Assembly (NCBI GenBank): GCA_018240635.1
Contig: JAFEFJ010000001.1
Location: 1 to 64,000, forward strand
DNA length: 64,000 nucleotides
Origin: Pseudomonadota bacterium
GTDB lineage: Bacteria; Pseudomonadota; Alphaproteobacteria; Acetobacterales; Acetobacteraceae
Direction: 5' to 3'
Below are positions 42,144 to 52,472 of this stretch, piece after piece (the first letter of the stretch is position 1; every line of letters starts with the position of its first letter). Both the position numbers and the translations under genes were made by a program. A model generated the notes under the pieces. It was not told where the DNA came from. It saw only the letters and a program-made list of their open reading frames with translations, and did no database searches.

Positions 42144-44444
42144 TCAGCCGGCTTCAACCGGACCGCGAAGATCTTCCTGATTTTGCGCCTGCAGAACAGC
42201 GAGCGCACTGAGATTGGCGATGCCGCGCGCAGTCGCCGAGGGAACAATGACGTGAATGGGCCTGGAAAGGCCGAGCATCACCGGCCCGACCGGAAGCGCA
42301 TCCGCCGCGGCGCGAAGGAGCGTTGCGGAGATATTGGCCGCATCCAGCGAGGGCATGATCAGAAGGTTGGCGCTCCCGGTCAACCGGCTGTCGATGATCG
42401 TGCGCTGACGCACCGCTTCGCTCAACGCGGTGTCGGCGTGCATCTCACCGTCGACTTCAAGTTCCGGCGCGCGGTCACGTATCAAGGCGAGGGCCCGGCG
42501 CATCTTGCGGGCCGACTCGCTGTCGCTCGCCCCGAAGTTGGAGTGCGACAGCAAAGCGACCTTCGGAACGAGACCGAAATCCTGAACGACTTCCACCGAC
42601 AGCAAGGTCATTTCGGCGATCTGCTCCGCCGTAGGATCGACGACCATGTGCGTGTCGCAGACGAACAGGACCCCAGCGGGAAGGATCAGGCACGACAGGG
42701 CGTAGGCACGGCCGACGCCTGGACGTCGCGGGATGATAGGCAGGATATGCTTGATGTGCTGCCACCAGTCCCCGGTGCCGCCGCAGATGGCCGCGTCGGC
42801 CAGCCCGGCATGCAGCAGCATGGCGGCGGCGGCAGAGCCGCGCGGCGAGGCGAGCGCGCGAGCGGCAGCATCAGGCGGCAGGCCCCGCCGACCCGCCATC
42901 CGCTGATAATCGGCGAGCAATGGGCCGAAGACGTCCGTGTCGGTCGACGGGTCCAGGATGCGGACGGTCTCCCCGAGATCCATCCGCAGCCCCATGAGCC
43001 GGACCCGCTCGGCAATAACACTGCGGCGGCCCAGCAGGATCGGTTTCGCGATGCCCTCGTCGAGCACGCTTTGAACGCCGCGCAGGACCCGCTCGTCCTC
43101 TCCCTCGCCGTAGACGACGCGCTTGGGGATCTTCCGCGCGGCCTCGAATACGGGGCTCATCAGCGTTCCCGACCGGAACACGAACCGTTCGAGCTGACGC
43201 TGGTAGGTGGAGAAGTCCTCGATCGGTCGCTTCGCCACCCCGCTCTCCATCGCGGCACGTGCGACGGCCGGCGCGATATTGAGGATGAGGCGCGGATCGA
43301 ACGGCTTGGGGATGATGTAGTCGGGCCCGAAGACGGGAGCCGCGCCGCCATACGCCGCCGCGACCACGTCGCTGGCCTCGACCCGGGCAAGCTCGGCGAT
43401 CGCTTCCACGGCGGCGATCTTCATTTCCTCGTTGATCGTCGTCGCGCCGCAGTCGAGCGCACCGCGGAAGATGAACGGGAAGCAGAGAACATTGTTGACC
43501 TGATTGGGGTAGTCGCTGCGACCGGTCGCCACGATGGCGTCCGGACGGACCATCCGGACGGCTTCGGGGAGGATCTCGGGCTCCGGGTTCGCAAGGGCAA
43601 GAATGAGCGGCTTTTCCGCGAACAAACCGAGCCACTCCGCCTTCAGCACGCGCGGAGCGGAAAGCCCGAGGAAAACATCGGCTCCAGGCAGGGCGTCCGC
43701 GAGCGTGCGGGCCGACGTGGCCTTGGCGTAACGAGCCATGTTCGGGAGCATTCCGGTCCGGTCCGCCGTGATGGCGCCCTGGATGTCGGTGAGCGTGACG
43801 TTCTCGGTCCGTAAACCCATCGAGACCAGAAGGTCCACGCAGGCGAGCGCCGCGGCGCCGGCGCCCGAGGTGACGAGCCTGATATCCGCTATGGATTTGC
43901 CTTGCAGCAGCAGCCCGTTACGCACTGCGGCCGCGACCGTGATCGCGGTACCGTGCTGGTCGTCGTGGAAGACGGGAATCCGCATCCGGCGGCGCAGCTC
44001 GGCCTCGATCCCGAAACATTCGGGGGCTTTGATGTCCTCCAGATTGATCGCGCCGAAGGTGGGTTCGAGCGCGGCCACCACGTCGCAGAAGCGGTCCGGG
44101 TCCTGCGCGTCGACCTCGATGTCGAAGACATCGATACCGGCGAATTTCTTGAAGAGGACCGCCTTGCCTTCCATCACCGGCTTGCCGGCGAGGGGGCCGA
44201 TATTGCCGAGCCCGAGCACGGCCGAGCCATTCGAGATGACGGCCACCAGATTGCCCCGCGCCGTGTAGTCGTAGGCGGTGGCGGGGTCTTCGCGGATCGC
44301 CTCGCAGGCGGCGGCTACGCCCGGCGAGTAAGCGAGCGCAAGATCTCGCTGGGTCGCCATGCGCTTGGTCGGCTCGACCGACAGCTTTCCCGGCCGCGGA
44401 AGGCGATGGTAATCGAGCGCGGCTTTCCGGATATCGTCATCCAT
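42144..44444 (-). CDS. maeB: NADP-dependent malic enzyme with phosphotransacetylase domain
   Basis: A 766-residue enzyme that oxidatively decarboxylates malate to pyruvate. Residues 1-430 are the malic enzyme: [16 protein letters not shown], the nucleotide-binding [51 protein letters not shown], and [13 protein letters not shown]. Residues 430-766 resemble phosphate acetyltransferase ([16 protein letters not shown], then GADAI-type segments and [19 protein letters not shown]). In MaeB enzymes this second domain binds acetyl-CoA and controls activity, with no transacetylase activity. Length and order are standard. Confidence 0.95.
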   Translation of the reverse strand: MDDDIRKAALDYHRLPRPGKLSVEPTKRMATQRDLALAYSPGVAAACEAIREDPATAYDYTARGNLVAVISNGSAVLGLGNIGPLAGKPVMEGKAVLFKKFAGIDVFDIEVDAQDPDRFCDVVAALEPTFGAINLEDIKAPECFGIEAELRRRMRIPVFHDDQHGTAITVAAAVRNGLLLQGKSIADIRLVTSGAGAAALACVDLLVSMGLRTENVTLTDIQGAITADRTGMLPNMARYAKATSARTLADALPGADVFLGLSAPRVLKAEWLGLFAEKPLILALANPEPEILPEAVRMVRPDAIVATGRSDYPNQVNNVLCFPFIFRGALDCGATTINEEMKIAAVEAIAELARVEASDVVAAAYGGAAPVFGPDYIIPKPFDPRLILNIAPAVARAAMESGVAKRPIEDFSTYQRQLERFVFRSGTLMSPVFEAARKIPKRVVYGEGEDERVLRGVQSVLDEGIAKPILLGRRSVIAERVRLMGLRMDLGETVRILDPSTDTDVFGPLLADYQRMAGRRGLPPDAAARALASPRGSAAAAMLLHAGLADAAICGGTGDWWQHIKHILPIIPRRPGVGRAYALSCLILPAGVLFVCDTHMVVDPTAEQIAEMTLLSVEVVQDFGLVPKVALLSHSNFGASDSESARKMRRALALIRDRAPELEVDGEMHADTALSEAVRQRTIIDSRLTGSANLLIMPSLDAANISATLLRAAADALPVGPVMLGLSRPIHVIVPSATARGIANLSALAVLQAQNQEDLRGPVEAG

Positions 44445-44561
44445 CCTGCGCTGGGTCTCCTGCTCGGATCAGGGCGGCACCATATCGGGTCGGCCATGTG
44501 TCCGCGAGAACCATCACGCGGGCGGGAGTAGCGCGCATTGCCATCCGCGTCGCTCAGCGGC

Positions 44562-44578
44562 ATGCCGCCGGGCGGCAT
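44562..44578 (-). terminator. Hairpin downstream of tRNA-Leu
   Basis: ATGCCGC (44562-44568) pairs with GCGGCAT (44572-44578) around a three-base loop, 18 bases after the tRNA end at 44596. No T run follows on the minus strand, so it may be a weak terminator or part of processing. Confidence 0.35.
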
Positions 44579-44595
44579 CCCAGGGGGAGCAATTA

Positions 44596-44681
44596 TGGTG
44601 CGGTCGAGAAGACTCGAACTTCCACGGGGTTTCCCCCACAAGCACCTCAAGCTTGCGCGTCTACCATTCCGCCACGACCGC
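44596..44681 (-). tRNA. tRNA-Leu (GAG anticodon)
   Basis: The minus strand folds as a tRNA of 86 bases with a long variable arm. The 5' stem GCGGTCG (44681-44675) pairs with CGACCGC near the 3' end, followed by the discriminator A and encoded CCA (44599-44596). The D loop holds GGTAGACGC, the anticodon stem CAAGC/GCTTG surrounds loop TTGAGGT with anticodon GAG (44641 region), and the T loop contains GTTCGAGTC. It reads CUC/CUU leucine codons. Confidence 0.95.
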
Positions 44682-44704
44682 ATCGTGCATTGGCGAGGCG
44701 GCGG

Positions 44705-44733
44705 GGTATAGCGGATGCCGATGGCAGCATCAA
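44705..44733 (-). promoter_or_regulatory. Probable promoter of tRNA-Leu
   Basis: On the minus strand TTGATG (44733-44728) and TATACC (44710-44705) are spaced by 17 bases, a good sigma-70-like pair. Predicted transcription would start near 44698, about 17 bases before the tRNA. The element lies over the first codons of lipB on the other strand. Confidence 0.6.
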
Positions 44734-45380
44734 TCGCCCCCGACACGCAGGAATGGTCGGTGGCGGACGGACTGACCCCCTACCCCGCCGCGCTGGAGGC
44801 CATGCAGCAGCGGGTCGCCGCGATCCGTGCGGGAACAGCGCGCGAGCAGGTCTGGCTGGTCGAGCATCCGCCGCTGTACACGGCGGGAACGTCGGCAAAG
44901 CCTGAAGAGTTGACCGAGCCAGGGCGGTTTCCGACGTTCGATGCCGGGCGCGGCGGCCAGTGGACCTATCACGGGCCTGGGCAGCGGGTCGCCTACGTCA
45001 TGCTCGACCTGACACGGCCGCACGGGACCGTGCCAGCGCGTGACGTTCGCTGCTACGTGCACGGCCTGGAGACTTGGCTTATCCGCACGCTGGCGCGATT
45101 CGGCATACGCGGGGAGCGGCGGGAGGGCCGCATCGGCATCTGGGTGGCGCATGCGGATGGCAGCGAGTCGAAGATCGCCGCGATCGGCGTGCGGATCACG
45201 CGCTGGGTGAGCTGGCACGGGATCGCGCTGAATGTCGCGCCCGACCTGTCGCATTTCGGCGGCATCGTGCCCTGCGGCATCCGCGCGCACGGGGTGACGA
45301 GCCTGCGGACGCTCGGCGTTCAGGCAACCATGGCCGACGCCGACCGCGCGCTTGCAGCGGCATGGGACGAAGTATTCTGA
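44715..45380 (+). CDS. lipB: Lipoyl(octanoyl) transferase
   Basis: A 221-residue enzyme that moves octanoyl from acyl carrier protein to lipoyl domains. The conserved motif [20 protein letters not shown] occupies residues 80-99. Catalytic Lys153 (SKIAAIGVR) and the acyl-accepting Cys187 ([10 protein letters not shown]) are present. The ATG at 44715 is used; an ATG at 44721 is an alternative. It reads away from the tRNA gene and converges on acyP. Confidence 0.93.
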   Translation: MPMAASIAPDTQEWSVADGLTPYPAALEAMQQRVAAIRAGTAREQVWLVEHPPLYTAGTSAKPEELTEPGRFPTFDAGRGGQWTYHGPGQRVAYVMLDLTRPHGTVPARDVRCYVHGLETWLIRTLARFGIRGERREGRIGIWVAHADGSESKIAAIGVRITRWVSWHGIALNVAPDLSHFGGIVPCGIRAHGVTSLRTLGVQATMADADRALAAAWDEVF

Positions 45381-45384
45381 CGGG

Positions 45385-45660
45385 TCAGTCCGAAGCCGCT
45401 TGCCGGAATCCTGGCTCGCTCGGCGCGTCCGCCAGATCCTCTTCGATGCTGGATACCTGAGCCAGCGCCGGCCCGCGGCGGCACAGCCGGAGAAGTTCCT
45501 CGACGGCGGCGGCATCGCCCGCGACCAGGGCCTCGACCGAGCCGTCCGCGCGGTTCCGCACCCAGCCGGACACGCCAAGCCTTTCCGCCTGACGCTTCAT
45601 CCAGGCGCGGTAGCCGACGCCTTGCACCGCCCCGCGCACCACGACGCGCTTCGCGTTCAT
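45385..45660 (-). CDS. acyP: Acylphosphatase
   Basis: A 91-residue protein that hydrolyses acyl phosphates. The family signature [37 protein letters not shown] spans residues 10-46; the catalytic residues are R18 (phosphate cradle) and N36. The start overlaps the stop of the ATP12 gene by four bases (ATGA), so translation is coupled. Confidence 0.93.
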   Translation of the reverse strand: MNAKRVVVRGAVQGVGYRAWMKRQAERLGVSGWVRNRADGSVEALVAGDAAAVEELLRLCRRGPALAQVSSIEEDLADAPSEPGFRQAASD

Positions 45661-46388
45661 CGCAGCGTATCGCCGCGTGCGAGCGCAACGAACCGCGCCG
45701 CCAGGACAATATCCGCCGCGACGGCCTCCCGCCTGCGCTCGGCTTCAGTGTCGCGGCCCCACAGTTCCGCCTGGAAGAGTTCGTCGAGCGCGCCGAGGCG
45801 GCTCGCTTCCTGGGCGTCGAGCCCGCCCTCGACGATTGCGAGGCCGAGGACGAGGCTGCCGAGCGCCGGCACCATAATGCCGAGACCGGCGAGCGCAATG
45901 GCGCCTTGGGCAGCGACCGCGGCCCTGAGAGCGCCGATGCTGGTGGCGCTTTGCTCGACATGCACGATGCCGGACGTGACCCGGAGCGGCGCGTCGTAGG
46001 TGAGGGCCGCCCAGTCGAGCCAGGGCTGCCACTGCTCGGCCTGACGACGAACCAGGGCGGCGGGATCGGTCGCGCGGTAGCACAGCAGGTCGCTCCCGGC
46101 GTAGCTGACCAGGGCGTCCACGGTCGGCGCCGGGTCGGGCGCGATACGGCTCTGCGCCGTGCCCGCGAGCCGCGTGAGCGGAGTCGCCTCCGCGGTGAAT
46201 TCGCCCCCGGGGGCATCACCCGCTGCCTGCCACTCCTCGGCGATCGCACGGGCAAGCGCGGCCGAGGCGACATGGAGCGGATCGCCGCCCGGCAACCGGA
46301 CCGGCCGTCCGTCCAACTCGATACGGTGGCCGGGTTCTCCCTCCCGGTGGGCGGCGACCGCCTTCGCCTGGGCCCAGAATCGCTTCAT
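45657..46388 (-). CDS. ATP12-family F1-ATPase assembly chaperone
   Basis: A 243-residue protein starting [20 protein letters not shown]. The N-terminal short beta part has [19 protein letters not shown], a phrase conserved in ATP12, followed by [11 protein letters not shown] and [13 protein letters not shown]. The second half is helical with [27 protein letters not shown]12 binds the alpha subunit of F1 during ATP synthase assembly and is known mainly in mitochondria and Alphaproteobacteria, which supports the taxonomic call. The ATG at 46388 is preferred over GTG at 46400. Confidence 0.85.
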   Translation of the reverse strand: MKRFWAQAKAVAAHREGEPGHRIELDGRPVRLPGGDPLHVASAALARAIAEEWQAAGDAPGGEFTAEATPLTRLAGTAQSRIAPDPAPTVDALVSYAGSDLLCYRATDPAALVRRQAEQWQPWLDWAALTYDAPLRVTSGIVHVEQSATSIGALRAAVAAQGAIALAGLGIMVPALGSLVLGLAIVEGGLDAQEASRLGALDELFQAELWGRDTEAERRREAVAADIVLAARFVALARGDTLR

Positions 46389-46400
46389 CGTTCTATCCAC

Positions 46401-48470
46401 TCAGCGCAACAACTGCTTGAGGATATTGTTCAAATTCGTCGTCGTTCCCTTCTGCGCTTCCCCATGCGCGGGCGCAGGCGGGATTGGCCCGGACTGGTCG
46501 AACCGCGCCAGCCTGAGCTGATCGGGACAGGTATCGGCCTGGCCGGCGCCCGCGATCAGGCGGTCCGCGCCGAGCGCCCCGATCACGATGCCGGCGAGCG
46601 GCTGCCCCTTCGCCGAGCCCGACGCATCGACCGTTGCCCGGAGGGACCGGAAGCCGCCGCGCACATCGACGGGGACCGAGATCCCCGACGCACCCACGCG
46701 GACGAGAGGCTGAAGCCGGAGTGCCAGGGTTTCCTGGGCGAGATCGACGGTGCCGGATCCCGAAAGACGGAGCGGCGCCGTGTCGAGCAGCAGGGCGCGC
46801 GCATCGCCGGTGCCCGACGAGAAATCCCAGCGCATGGCGATGCAGCGGACCGGCGAACGGTCCGGCTTGCGGGCGAGATCGAGCAGGCCGGCCTCCGGCG
46901 CGACTTTCGATAAAAGGGCGATCAGGAGGCGGTTGTCGATGTCGCCGTTCGCGAGCGCGATGCCGACCTTGCCGTCCATGCCGGCGGCGAGACGGTGCGG
47001 GCTGGTCCCCTGGCCGCGTAGATCCATTCGCACCGCGACCGAACCCGAGACGCCATCGGGCTGATCGAGTGCCGCGAGAAGCGGCTGCAACGCCAGCGCG
47101 GGAGCGTCCACGTGCAGGGCAACCGCGCCATCCGCCGTCACCGTGGCGGACACATCGGCATGGCCGCCGGGCAGATCGAATGAAACCGGATCGAGGACGA
47201 GCCGCCGGTCATGCAGAACGGCATGCACGGCGCTCTTGCCGATGACGAAGGAGCCGATCCTGGCGTCGGCCGAGGCCAAGGTGACGTCTGCATCCAGCCG
47301 GGGAAGCAACGCGAAGGGCAGCGTCTCGTCCGGAATCACCCAGGTGCGCGTGTCGGTGGGCGGCGCCGGCTGCGGTGCGGCGGCAGGGGGCTGCGATGGG
47401 GCGGGCGGCGCTGAAGCGGCGATGGGAGGCGCGGCAGCCAGCGCCAGGTTCCGCAAGGCCGCGAGGTCCAGATTCCTCGCTGAGAGAGTCGCTTTCACAA
47501 CCGGCGGCGATCCCAGAGCGACGCGGGCCTCGCCTGAAACCTCTCCGAGCGGACTGGCCGCTTTGAGCCCGCGCAATACGACGCCGTGCAGCGGGGCGGC
47601 CGGGTCGATGGGCGCGAGGTCCGCCGCTACCGACAGCGAAGTCACCGCGGGCAACGGCGTTCCGGCGATGGAGGAAAGGGCGGCGAGGCTGGGGATATCG
47701 GCAGCGATCCGGAGGGCGTTGGGATTGCCGGCGAGGGACACCCGCGCGTCGCCGACCTTGGCGGCGAGATCGATTGCCACGGGCTGGGCGCCTGCCGGCG
47801 CGATGGTGCCTGAGAGGACGATGGACGTACCGCCCAGGGTCGCCGTGCCGTCCAACCGGACGGGATCGCCAAGCGCGGCCTGGGTCCCCGTCAGGTCGAT
47901 CCCCGTTATCGCGAGCGCAGCGCCGGTGCGGGCATCGTGGAAATCGGCGGAACCGCCCGTAACCCGGACGGTCGCGACATGCAGACGGGTGGGAGCCCGC
48001 ACTGCGGCCTGGGCGGGCGCGCCGGTAGGGGCCGCGTCGCTGCTTGGCGCGGAGGCTGGGCGCCGGAATGTCCAGTTCGCTGCGCCGGCCTCGTTGACGG
48101 CCAAGGAGACGGTGGGGCGGACGAGGTCGAGCTCCTCGACCTCGATCCGGCGATGCAGGAGGGGCAGGAGCGCGAGACGCAGGTCGATGCGTCCGACCGT
48201 CGCCATGGGCCCCGCTGCGAAGCCTGGCGCATTTCCGACGGTGACTTGATCGGCCTGAAGCGTGGGCCGGTAGGACAGCGCAAGACGCAGGGGGCCGGCG
48301 ATCTCCACGTCCCGCCCGGTCGCTTCGCGGATCGCAGCAGCGATGCGCGGCTTGAGGCGGCCGGCGTCGTAGGTGATGCCGGGCCATACCAGCAGGCCGG
48401 CGGTCACGAGCAGCAGAGCCACGCCGCCGGCCGCCGCGATCCAGACGCGCTTCGCTCCGATCCTTGTCAT
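46401..48470 (-). CDS. AsmA-family outer membrane-associated protein
   Basis: A 689-residue protein with one N-terminal membrane segment (VWIAAAGGVALLLVTAGLLVWPG) followed by the AsmA domain: LKPRIAAAIREATGRDVEIAGPLRLALSYRPTLQADQVTVGNAPGF. The long middle part repeats short beta strands. It ends with a domain containing MRWDFSSGTGDARALLLDTAPLRLSGSGTVDLAQETLALRLQP, the AsmA C-terminal signature. The proteins are thought to take part in lipid transport or envelope assembly. A Pro/Ala-rich insert (APPIAASAPPAPSQ, then PPAAAPQPAPP) lies near residue 355. Confidence 0.85.
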   Translation of the reverse strand: MTRIGAKRVWIAAAGGVALLLVTAGLLVWPGITYDAGRLKPRIAAAIREATGRDVEIAGPLRLALSYRPTLQADQVTVGNAPGFAAGPMATVGRIDLRLALLPLLHRRIEVEELDLVRPTVSLAVNEAGAANWTFRRPASAPSSDAAPTGAPAQAAVRAPTRLHVATVRVTGGSADFHDARTGAALAITGIDLTGTQAALGDPVRLDGTATLGGTSIVLSGTIAPAGAQPVAIDLAAKVGDARVSLAGNPNALRIAADIPSLAALSSIAGTPLPAVTSLSVAADLAPIDPAAPLHGVVLRGLKAASPLGEVSGEARVALGSPPVVKATLSARNLDLAALRNLALAAAPPIAASAPPAPSQPPAAAPQPAPPTDTRTWVIPDETLPFALLPRLDADVTLASADARIGSFVIGKSAVHAVLHDRRLVLDPVSFDLPGGHADVSATVTADGAVALHVDAPALALQPLLAALDQPDGVSGSVAVRMDLRGQGTSPHRLAAGMDGKVGIALANGDIDNRLLIALLSKVAPEAGLLDLARKPDRSPVRCIAMRWDFSSGTGDARALLLDTAPLRLSGSGTVDLAQETLALRLQPLVRVGASGISVPVDVRGGFRSLRATVDASGSAKGQPLAGIVIGALGADRLIAGAGQADTCPDQLRLARFDQSGPIPPAPAHGEAQKGTTTNLNNILKQLLR

Positions 48471-48491
48471 CGCTCCTCTCCGCCCCTCCGA

Positions 48492-49484
48492 TTAATGCCG
48501 GTGCGGACGGCGAGGTGGCGGCGCGGTGAAGCCGAGCGTGCGGAACGTTGCCTGCATGTGCGGCGGCAGATCGGCTTCGACGTCGAGCCTCCCCCCGGCA
48601 GGGTGTGGAAAGGACAGTCGGCGCGCGTGCAGGTGCAGCGAGTCCGACAAGCCGGCGAAACGGGCGCCGAAGGCGCCGTTCTGGTCCGGCTGTTCGTACT
48701 TCTCGTCGCCGAGGATGGGCGTGCGCATGGCGACGCAATGGACCCGGAGCTGGTGCGTCCGGCCGGTGAGCGGCCGCAGCTCCAGCCAGGCGAACTTCTG
48801 ACCGGCGTGGTCGAGCGTCCGGAAATCCGTGATCGCGCGCGCTGCGTCCGGATCGTTCGGGTCCGAAAGGGCGGTTCGCTCCCCACGGCCGCCTTCGATG
48901 CGCTTGAGGGCCGCGTCGATCCGTCCCTCGGGCGGAAGCGGCCGTCCCGCGACAATGGCCCAGTAGGTCTTTTCGATGTCGCGTCCCCGGAACAGCGCGG
49001 CGAGCTTCGCGGCCGTGCCGGGCGTCCGCGCCAGAAGCAGGACCCCGGAGGTATCGCGGTCCAAGCGGTGGACCAAGCGCGGCCGGTGTTCGTTACCGAA
49101 GCGCAGGAGATCGAGAAGCCCGTCGAGATGCCTCGTGATGCCGGGGCCGCCCTGTACGGGCAGTCCCGGCGCTTTGTTCAGGACGATGATGTGCTCGTCC
49201 TTGAACAGGATGCGCTCTTCCAGTTCCTTGAATGCGTGCGGATCGGCGGTCGGCGCGGCGGGCCGCTCGGCGCGCGGCGCATCCGGCAGCGGCGGCACGC
49301 GCACCGCTTGGCCCGGCGCGAGACGGGTCGCGGCTTCCGCGCGCTTTCCATCGACCCTGATCTGCCCGGTGCGGCATAGCTTCTGGATCGCCGATTGCGG
49401 CAGGGCGGGAAAATGCCGGCGGAACCAACGATCGAGGCGGATATCCGCTTCATCATCGGTCACCGGGCGGATGCTGGCGCTCAT
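48492..49484 (-). CDS. RluC-type 23S rRNA pseudouridine synthase
   Basis: A 330-residue enzyme. Residues 13-75 form the S4 RNA-binding domain (IRLDRWFRRHFPALPQSAIQKLCRTGQIRVDGKRA). The catalytic segment HRLDRDTSGVLLLAR near residue 145 holds the active Asp. The C-terminal KFAWLELRPLTGRTHQLRVH is the RluA-family signature. The ATG overlaps the rarA stop (ATGA at 49484-49481), so the two are coupled. The precise target uridines are not evident from the sequence. Confidence 0.88.
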   Translation of the reverse strand: MSASIRPVTDDEADIRLDRWFRRHFPALPQSAIQKLCRTGQIRVDGKRAEAATRLAPGQAVRVPPLPDAPRAERPAAPTADPHAFKELEERILFKDEHIIVLNKAPGLPVQGGPGITRHLDGLLDLLRFGNEHRPRLVHRLDRDTSGVLLLARTPGTAAKLAALFRGRDIEKTYWAIVAGRPLPPEGRIDAALKRIEGGRGERTALSDPNDPDAARAITDFRTLDHAGQKFAWLELRPLTGRTHQLRVHCVAMRTPILGDEKYEQPDQNGAFGARFAGLSDSLHLHARRLSFPHPAGGRLDVEADLPPHMQATFRTLGFTAPPPRRPHRH

Positions 49485-50821
49485 GCCCCGCGCTCCTGCC
49501 TCAGCGCGGCCCAATGGGCGAGGCGCTTGGCGATCTCGCGCTCGAAGCCGCGGTCGCGCGGCTGGTAATAGGCCGCGCGCGGCATGCCGTCCGGGAAGTA
49601 GTTCTGGCCGGAGAACGCCTCGTCCTGCTGATGATCGTAGGCGTAGCCCGCCCCATAGCCGAGTTGCTTCATGAGCTTGGTCGGCGCGTTCAGGATATGC
49701 GCGGGCGGCATCAGGCTTCCGGTCGCTTTGGCCGCGGACTGTGCCGCCCCGAACGCGGCATAGACCGCGTTTGATTTCGGCGCGGTGCCGAGATAGACGA
49801 CCGCCTGGGCAAGTGCGAGCTCGCCCTCCGGGCTGCCGAGGCGCTCATAGGCATCCCAAGCGGCGAGCGTTTGCGGCAGCGCCTGCGGGTCGGCCATGCC
49901 GATATCCTCCGCAGCGAAGCGGACCAGGCGGCGCGCGATGTAGCGCGGGTCCTCGCCGCCGGTGAGCATCCGCGCGAACCAGTAGAGCGCCGCATCCGGA
50001 TCGGAACCGCGCAGCGACTTATGCAGCGCGGAGATGAGATTGTAGTGCTCCTCGCGATCCTTGTCGTAGAGCGCGGCGCGGCGGGCCAGAAGCTCCGCGA
50101 GGCCCGCCGGATCGAGAGGGAGCGTCTCGGACCTCAGGGACGCCAGCTGCTCGGCCATGTTGAGGAGATAGCGGCCATCGCCGTCGGCCATCGCTCGCAA
50201 CGCAGCCCGGCCTTCGGGCGTGAGCGGCAGCGGCGCACCCGTTTGCGCCTCGGTCCTCTCGAGCAGCGTCTCGAGAGCCGCATCGTCGAGGCGGCGGAGC
50301 ACGAGCACCTGACAGCGCGAGAGCAAAGCGCCATTCAGCGCGAAGGATGGGTTCTCCGTCGTCGCGCCGACGAGAACGATGGTGCCGTCCTCGACCACTG
50401 GCAGAAATCCGTCCTGCTGCGCACGGTTGAAGCGGTGGATCTCGTCCACGAACAGCAGCGTGCCCTGCCCCATCCGGCGCCGCTTCGCTGCGTCCTCGAA
50501 GGCGCGCTTGAGGTCCGCCACTCCGGAGAACACGGCGGACAACTGCACGAAGGCGAGCCCAGCCGCCTTGGCGAGCAGGCGGGCGATCGTCGTCTTGCCG
50601 ACGCCCGGCGGCCCCCAGAGGATCAGCGAGGCCAGGGAGTGCCGGGCGAGCATTCCTGCAAGGGTGCCGCCCGAGCCGAGCAAGTGATCCTGGCCGACCA
50701 CGTCCGACAGATCCCTCGGACGCAGCCTATCGGCCAGCGGCTTGCCGACCGCCGGCACATCGGGCTCAAGCGCTTCGGCGAAGAGATCGCCGCCGCCGGA
50801 CAGGTCAGAGCGCACAGGCAC
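49481..50821 (-). CDS. rarA: Replication-associated recombination ATPase RarA/MgsA
   Basis: A 446-residue AAA+ ATPase, starting with GTG. Walker A GPPGVGKTT lies at residues 70-78, Walker B LLFVDEIHRFNRAQQDGFLP at 122-141, and the sensor segment VGATTENPSFALNGALLSRCQ near 152. The C-terminal helical collar contains REEHYNLISALHKSLRGSDPDAALYWFARML, followed by SAVYAAFGAAQ-like and PDGMPRAAYYQPRDRGFE. RarA acts at stalled replication forks. It starts 21 bases beyond the ribosomal-operon terminator hairpin. Confidence 0.95.
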   Translation of the reverse strand: MPVRSDLSGGGDLFAEALEPDVPAVGKPLADRLRPRDLSDVVGQDHLLGSGGTLAGMLARHSLASLILWGPPGVGKTTIARLLAKAAGLAFVQLSAVFSGVADLKRAFEDAAKRRRMGQGTLLFVDEIHRFNRAQQDGFLPVVEDGTIVLVGATTENPSFALNGALLSRCQVLVLRRLDDAALETLLERTEAQTGAPLPLTPEGRAALRAMADGDGRYLLNMAEQLASLRSETLPLDPAGLAELLARRAALYDKDREEHYNLISALHKSLRGSDPDAALYWFARMLTGGEDPRYIARRLVRFAAEDIGMADPQALPQTLAAWDAYERLGSPEGELALAQAVVYLGTAPKSNAVYAAFGAAQSAAKATGSLMPPAHILNAPTKLMKQLGYGAGYAYDHQQDEAFSGQNYFPDGMPRAAYYQPRDRGFEREIAKRLAHWAALRQERGA

Positions 50822-50842
50822 GCCGTAAATATAGGGAGCCGG

Positions 50843-50864
50843 GCGCCACCGGTCGCGGTGGCGC
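50843..50864 (-). terminator. Transcription terminator of the ribosomal alpha operon
   Basis: GCGCCACCG (50843-50851) pairs perfectly with CGGTGGCGC (50856-50864) around the loop GTCG, six bases after the rplQ stop codon. The stem has 9 base pairs, mostly G-C. No long T run follows on the minus strand, as often in this kind of GC-rich genome. Confidence 0.6.
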
Positions 50865-50869
50865 GGGGA

Positions 50870-51292
50870 TTATTCCGCCTCGGCTTCCGACTCGACGACC
50901 TGCTTCGGGCCGCTGTCGAGACCCTTGGCGGTCACGTCGCGGTCGATCAGTTCGATCACCGCCATGCTGGCGGCGTCGCCGTAGCGCATGCCGGCCTTCA
51001 GGACGCGGGTGTAGCCGCCAGGACGCACCCGGTAGCGGTCCGCCAGAGTCCCGAACAGCTTATTCACGATCGCGTCGTCGCGAAGCTGCGCATAGGCCTG
51101 ACGGCGGGCGTGCAGACCGCCGCGCTTGCCGAGCGTGATCAGCCGCTCCGCCACCGGACGCAGTTCCTTGGCCTTCGGCAGCGTGGTGGTGATCTGCTCG
51201 TGCTTCAGCAGAGCGACCGCCATGTTGCGGAACATCGCCAGGCGATGGGAGCTTGTAACGCCGAGCTTCCGCCCGGCAACACCGTGACGCAT
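50870..51292 (-). CDS. rplQ: 50S ribosomal protein L17
   Basis: A 140-residue protein with the L17 opening [29 protein letters not shown] and the [25 protein letters not shown]-terminal motif, followed by a short acidic tail (ESEAEAE). It is the last gene of the operon, 22 bases after rpoA. Confidence 0.97.
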   Translation of the reverse strand: MRHGVAGRKLGVTSSHRLAMFRNMAVALLKHEQITTTLPKAKELRPVAERLITLGKRGGLHARRQAYAQLRDDAIVNKLFGTLADRYRVRPGGYTRVLKAGMRYGDAASMAVIELIDRDVTAKGLDSGPKQVVESEAEAE

Positions 51293-51314
51293 CGTACTTC
51301 CCCTTGGGTACCGG

Positions 51315-52346
51315 CTAGAACGGCTCTTCCAGCCGCTTCGCCAGATCCTCGATATTCTCCGGCGGCCAGCCCGGCACGGTCATGCCGAGGGACAGGCCCA
51401 TGGAGGTCAGGACTTCCTTGATCTCGTTCAGCGACTTGCGGCCGAAGTTCGGGGTGCGGAGCATCTCCTGCTCCGACTTCTGCACAAGATCGCCGATATA
51501 GACGATGTTGTCGTTCTTCAGGCAGTTCGCGCTGCGGACCGACAGTTCGAGCTCGTCCACCTTGCGCAGCAGGTTGCGGTTGAACGGCAGATCGTCCTGC
51601 GGCTCCTCGGCACGGATCTGCTGCGGCTCGTCGAAGTTGATGAAGAGCTGAAGCTGGTCCTGCAGGATCCGCGCGGCGAGCGCGACGGAGTCCTCGGGGC
51701 TGACGGTGCCGTTGGTTTCGACCGAAAGCAAAAGGCGGTCGTAGTCGGTGCGCTGGCCGACGCGGGTCGGCTCCACCTTGTAGGAAACGCGGCGGACCGG
51801 CGAGTAGATGCTGTCGATCGGGATCAGGCCGATGGGCGCGTCTTCCGGGCGGTTGACGCTGGCCGGCTCGTAGCCCTTGCCGAGATTGACGGTGAGCTCC
51901 ATGCCGAGCTTCACGCCGTCGTCGAGCGTGCAGATCACCAGATCCGGGTTCATGATGTCGATGTCATGGCCGGCCTGGATCTGGCCCGCGCGCACCTCGC
52001 CCGGACCCGTGGCCGTCAGCGTCATGCGCTTCGGCCCTTCGCCGTGCATCCGCAGCGCGAGCTGCTTGATGTTCAGCACGATGTCGGTGACGTCCTCGCG
52101 GACGCCGGGGATGCTGCTGAACTCGTGCAGCACGCCGTCGATCTGCACGGCAGTGACAGCGGCGCCCTGCAGCGAGGACAGCAGGATGCGGCGAATCGCG
52201 TTGCCGAGCGTCATGCCGAAACCGCGCTCCAGCGGCTCCGCGATGACGGTGGCGCTACGGGACGGATCAGCGCCCGGCTCGACTTCCAGCTTTTCGGGCT
52301 TGATGAGGGACTGCCAGTTCCTCTGCATCACGGCACTCTGTCGCAT
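51315..52346 (-). CDS. rpoA: RNA polymerase alpha subunit
   Basis: A 343-residue alpha subunit. The N-terminal assembly domain has [34 protein letters not shown] and [12 protein letters not shown]. The C-terminal domain begins about residue 265 with [31 protein letters not shown] and ends [24 protein letters not shown]. The ATG at 52346 has a GGGAGA ribosome site in front; an ATG at 52328 is an alternative. It lies between rpsK and rplQ. Confidence 0.97.
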   Translation of the reverse strand: MRQSAVMQRNWQSLIKPEKLEVEPGADPSRSATVIAEPLERGFGMTLGNAIRRILLSSLQGAAVTAVQIDGVLHEFSSIPGVREDVTDIVLNIKQLALRMHGEGPKRMTLTATGPGEVRAGQIQAGHDIDIMNPDLVICTLDDGVKLGMELTVNLGKGYEPASVNRPEDAPIGLIPIDSIYSPVRRVSYKVEPTRVGQRTDYDRLLLSVETNGTVSPEDSVALAARILQDQLQLFINFDEPQQIRAEEPQDDLPFNRNLLRKVDELELSVRSANCLKNDNIVYIGDLVQKSEQEMLRTPNFGRKSLNEIKEVLTSMGLSLGMTVPGWPPENIEDLAKRLEEPF

Positions 52347-52472
52347 TGTGCATCTCCCGCGCGTGGCGGACCCGTTTCATCAATCGATCCGAAGATGCGC
52401 CCGGGTTCGGTCGCGCATCCACGTAGCCCGGCGCGCCGGCATGGCGCGCAACGGGCGAGTACTCAGCGGCGT

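Noticed and set aside
42183-43814. A 543-codon plus-strand frame over maeB
   Set aside because: No recognisable protein features; the minus-strand malic enzyme explains the region.
47209-48738. A 509-codon frame overlapping the asmA and rluC genes in another register
   Set aside because: Arg/Pro-rich shadow; asmA and rluC have good motifs and complete lengths.
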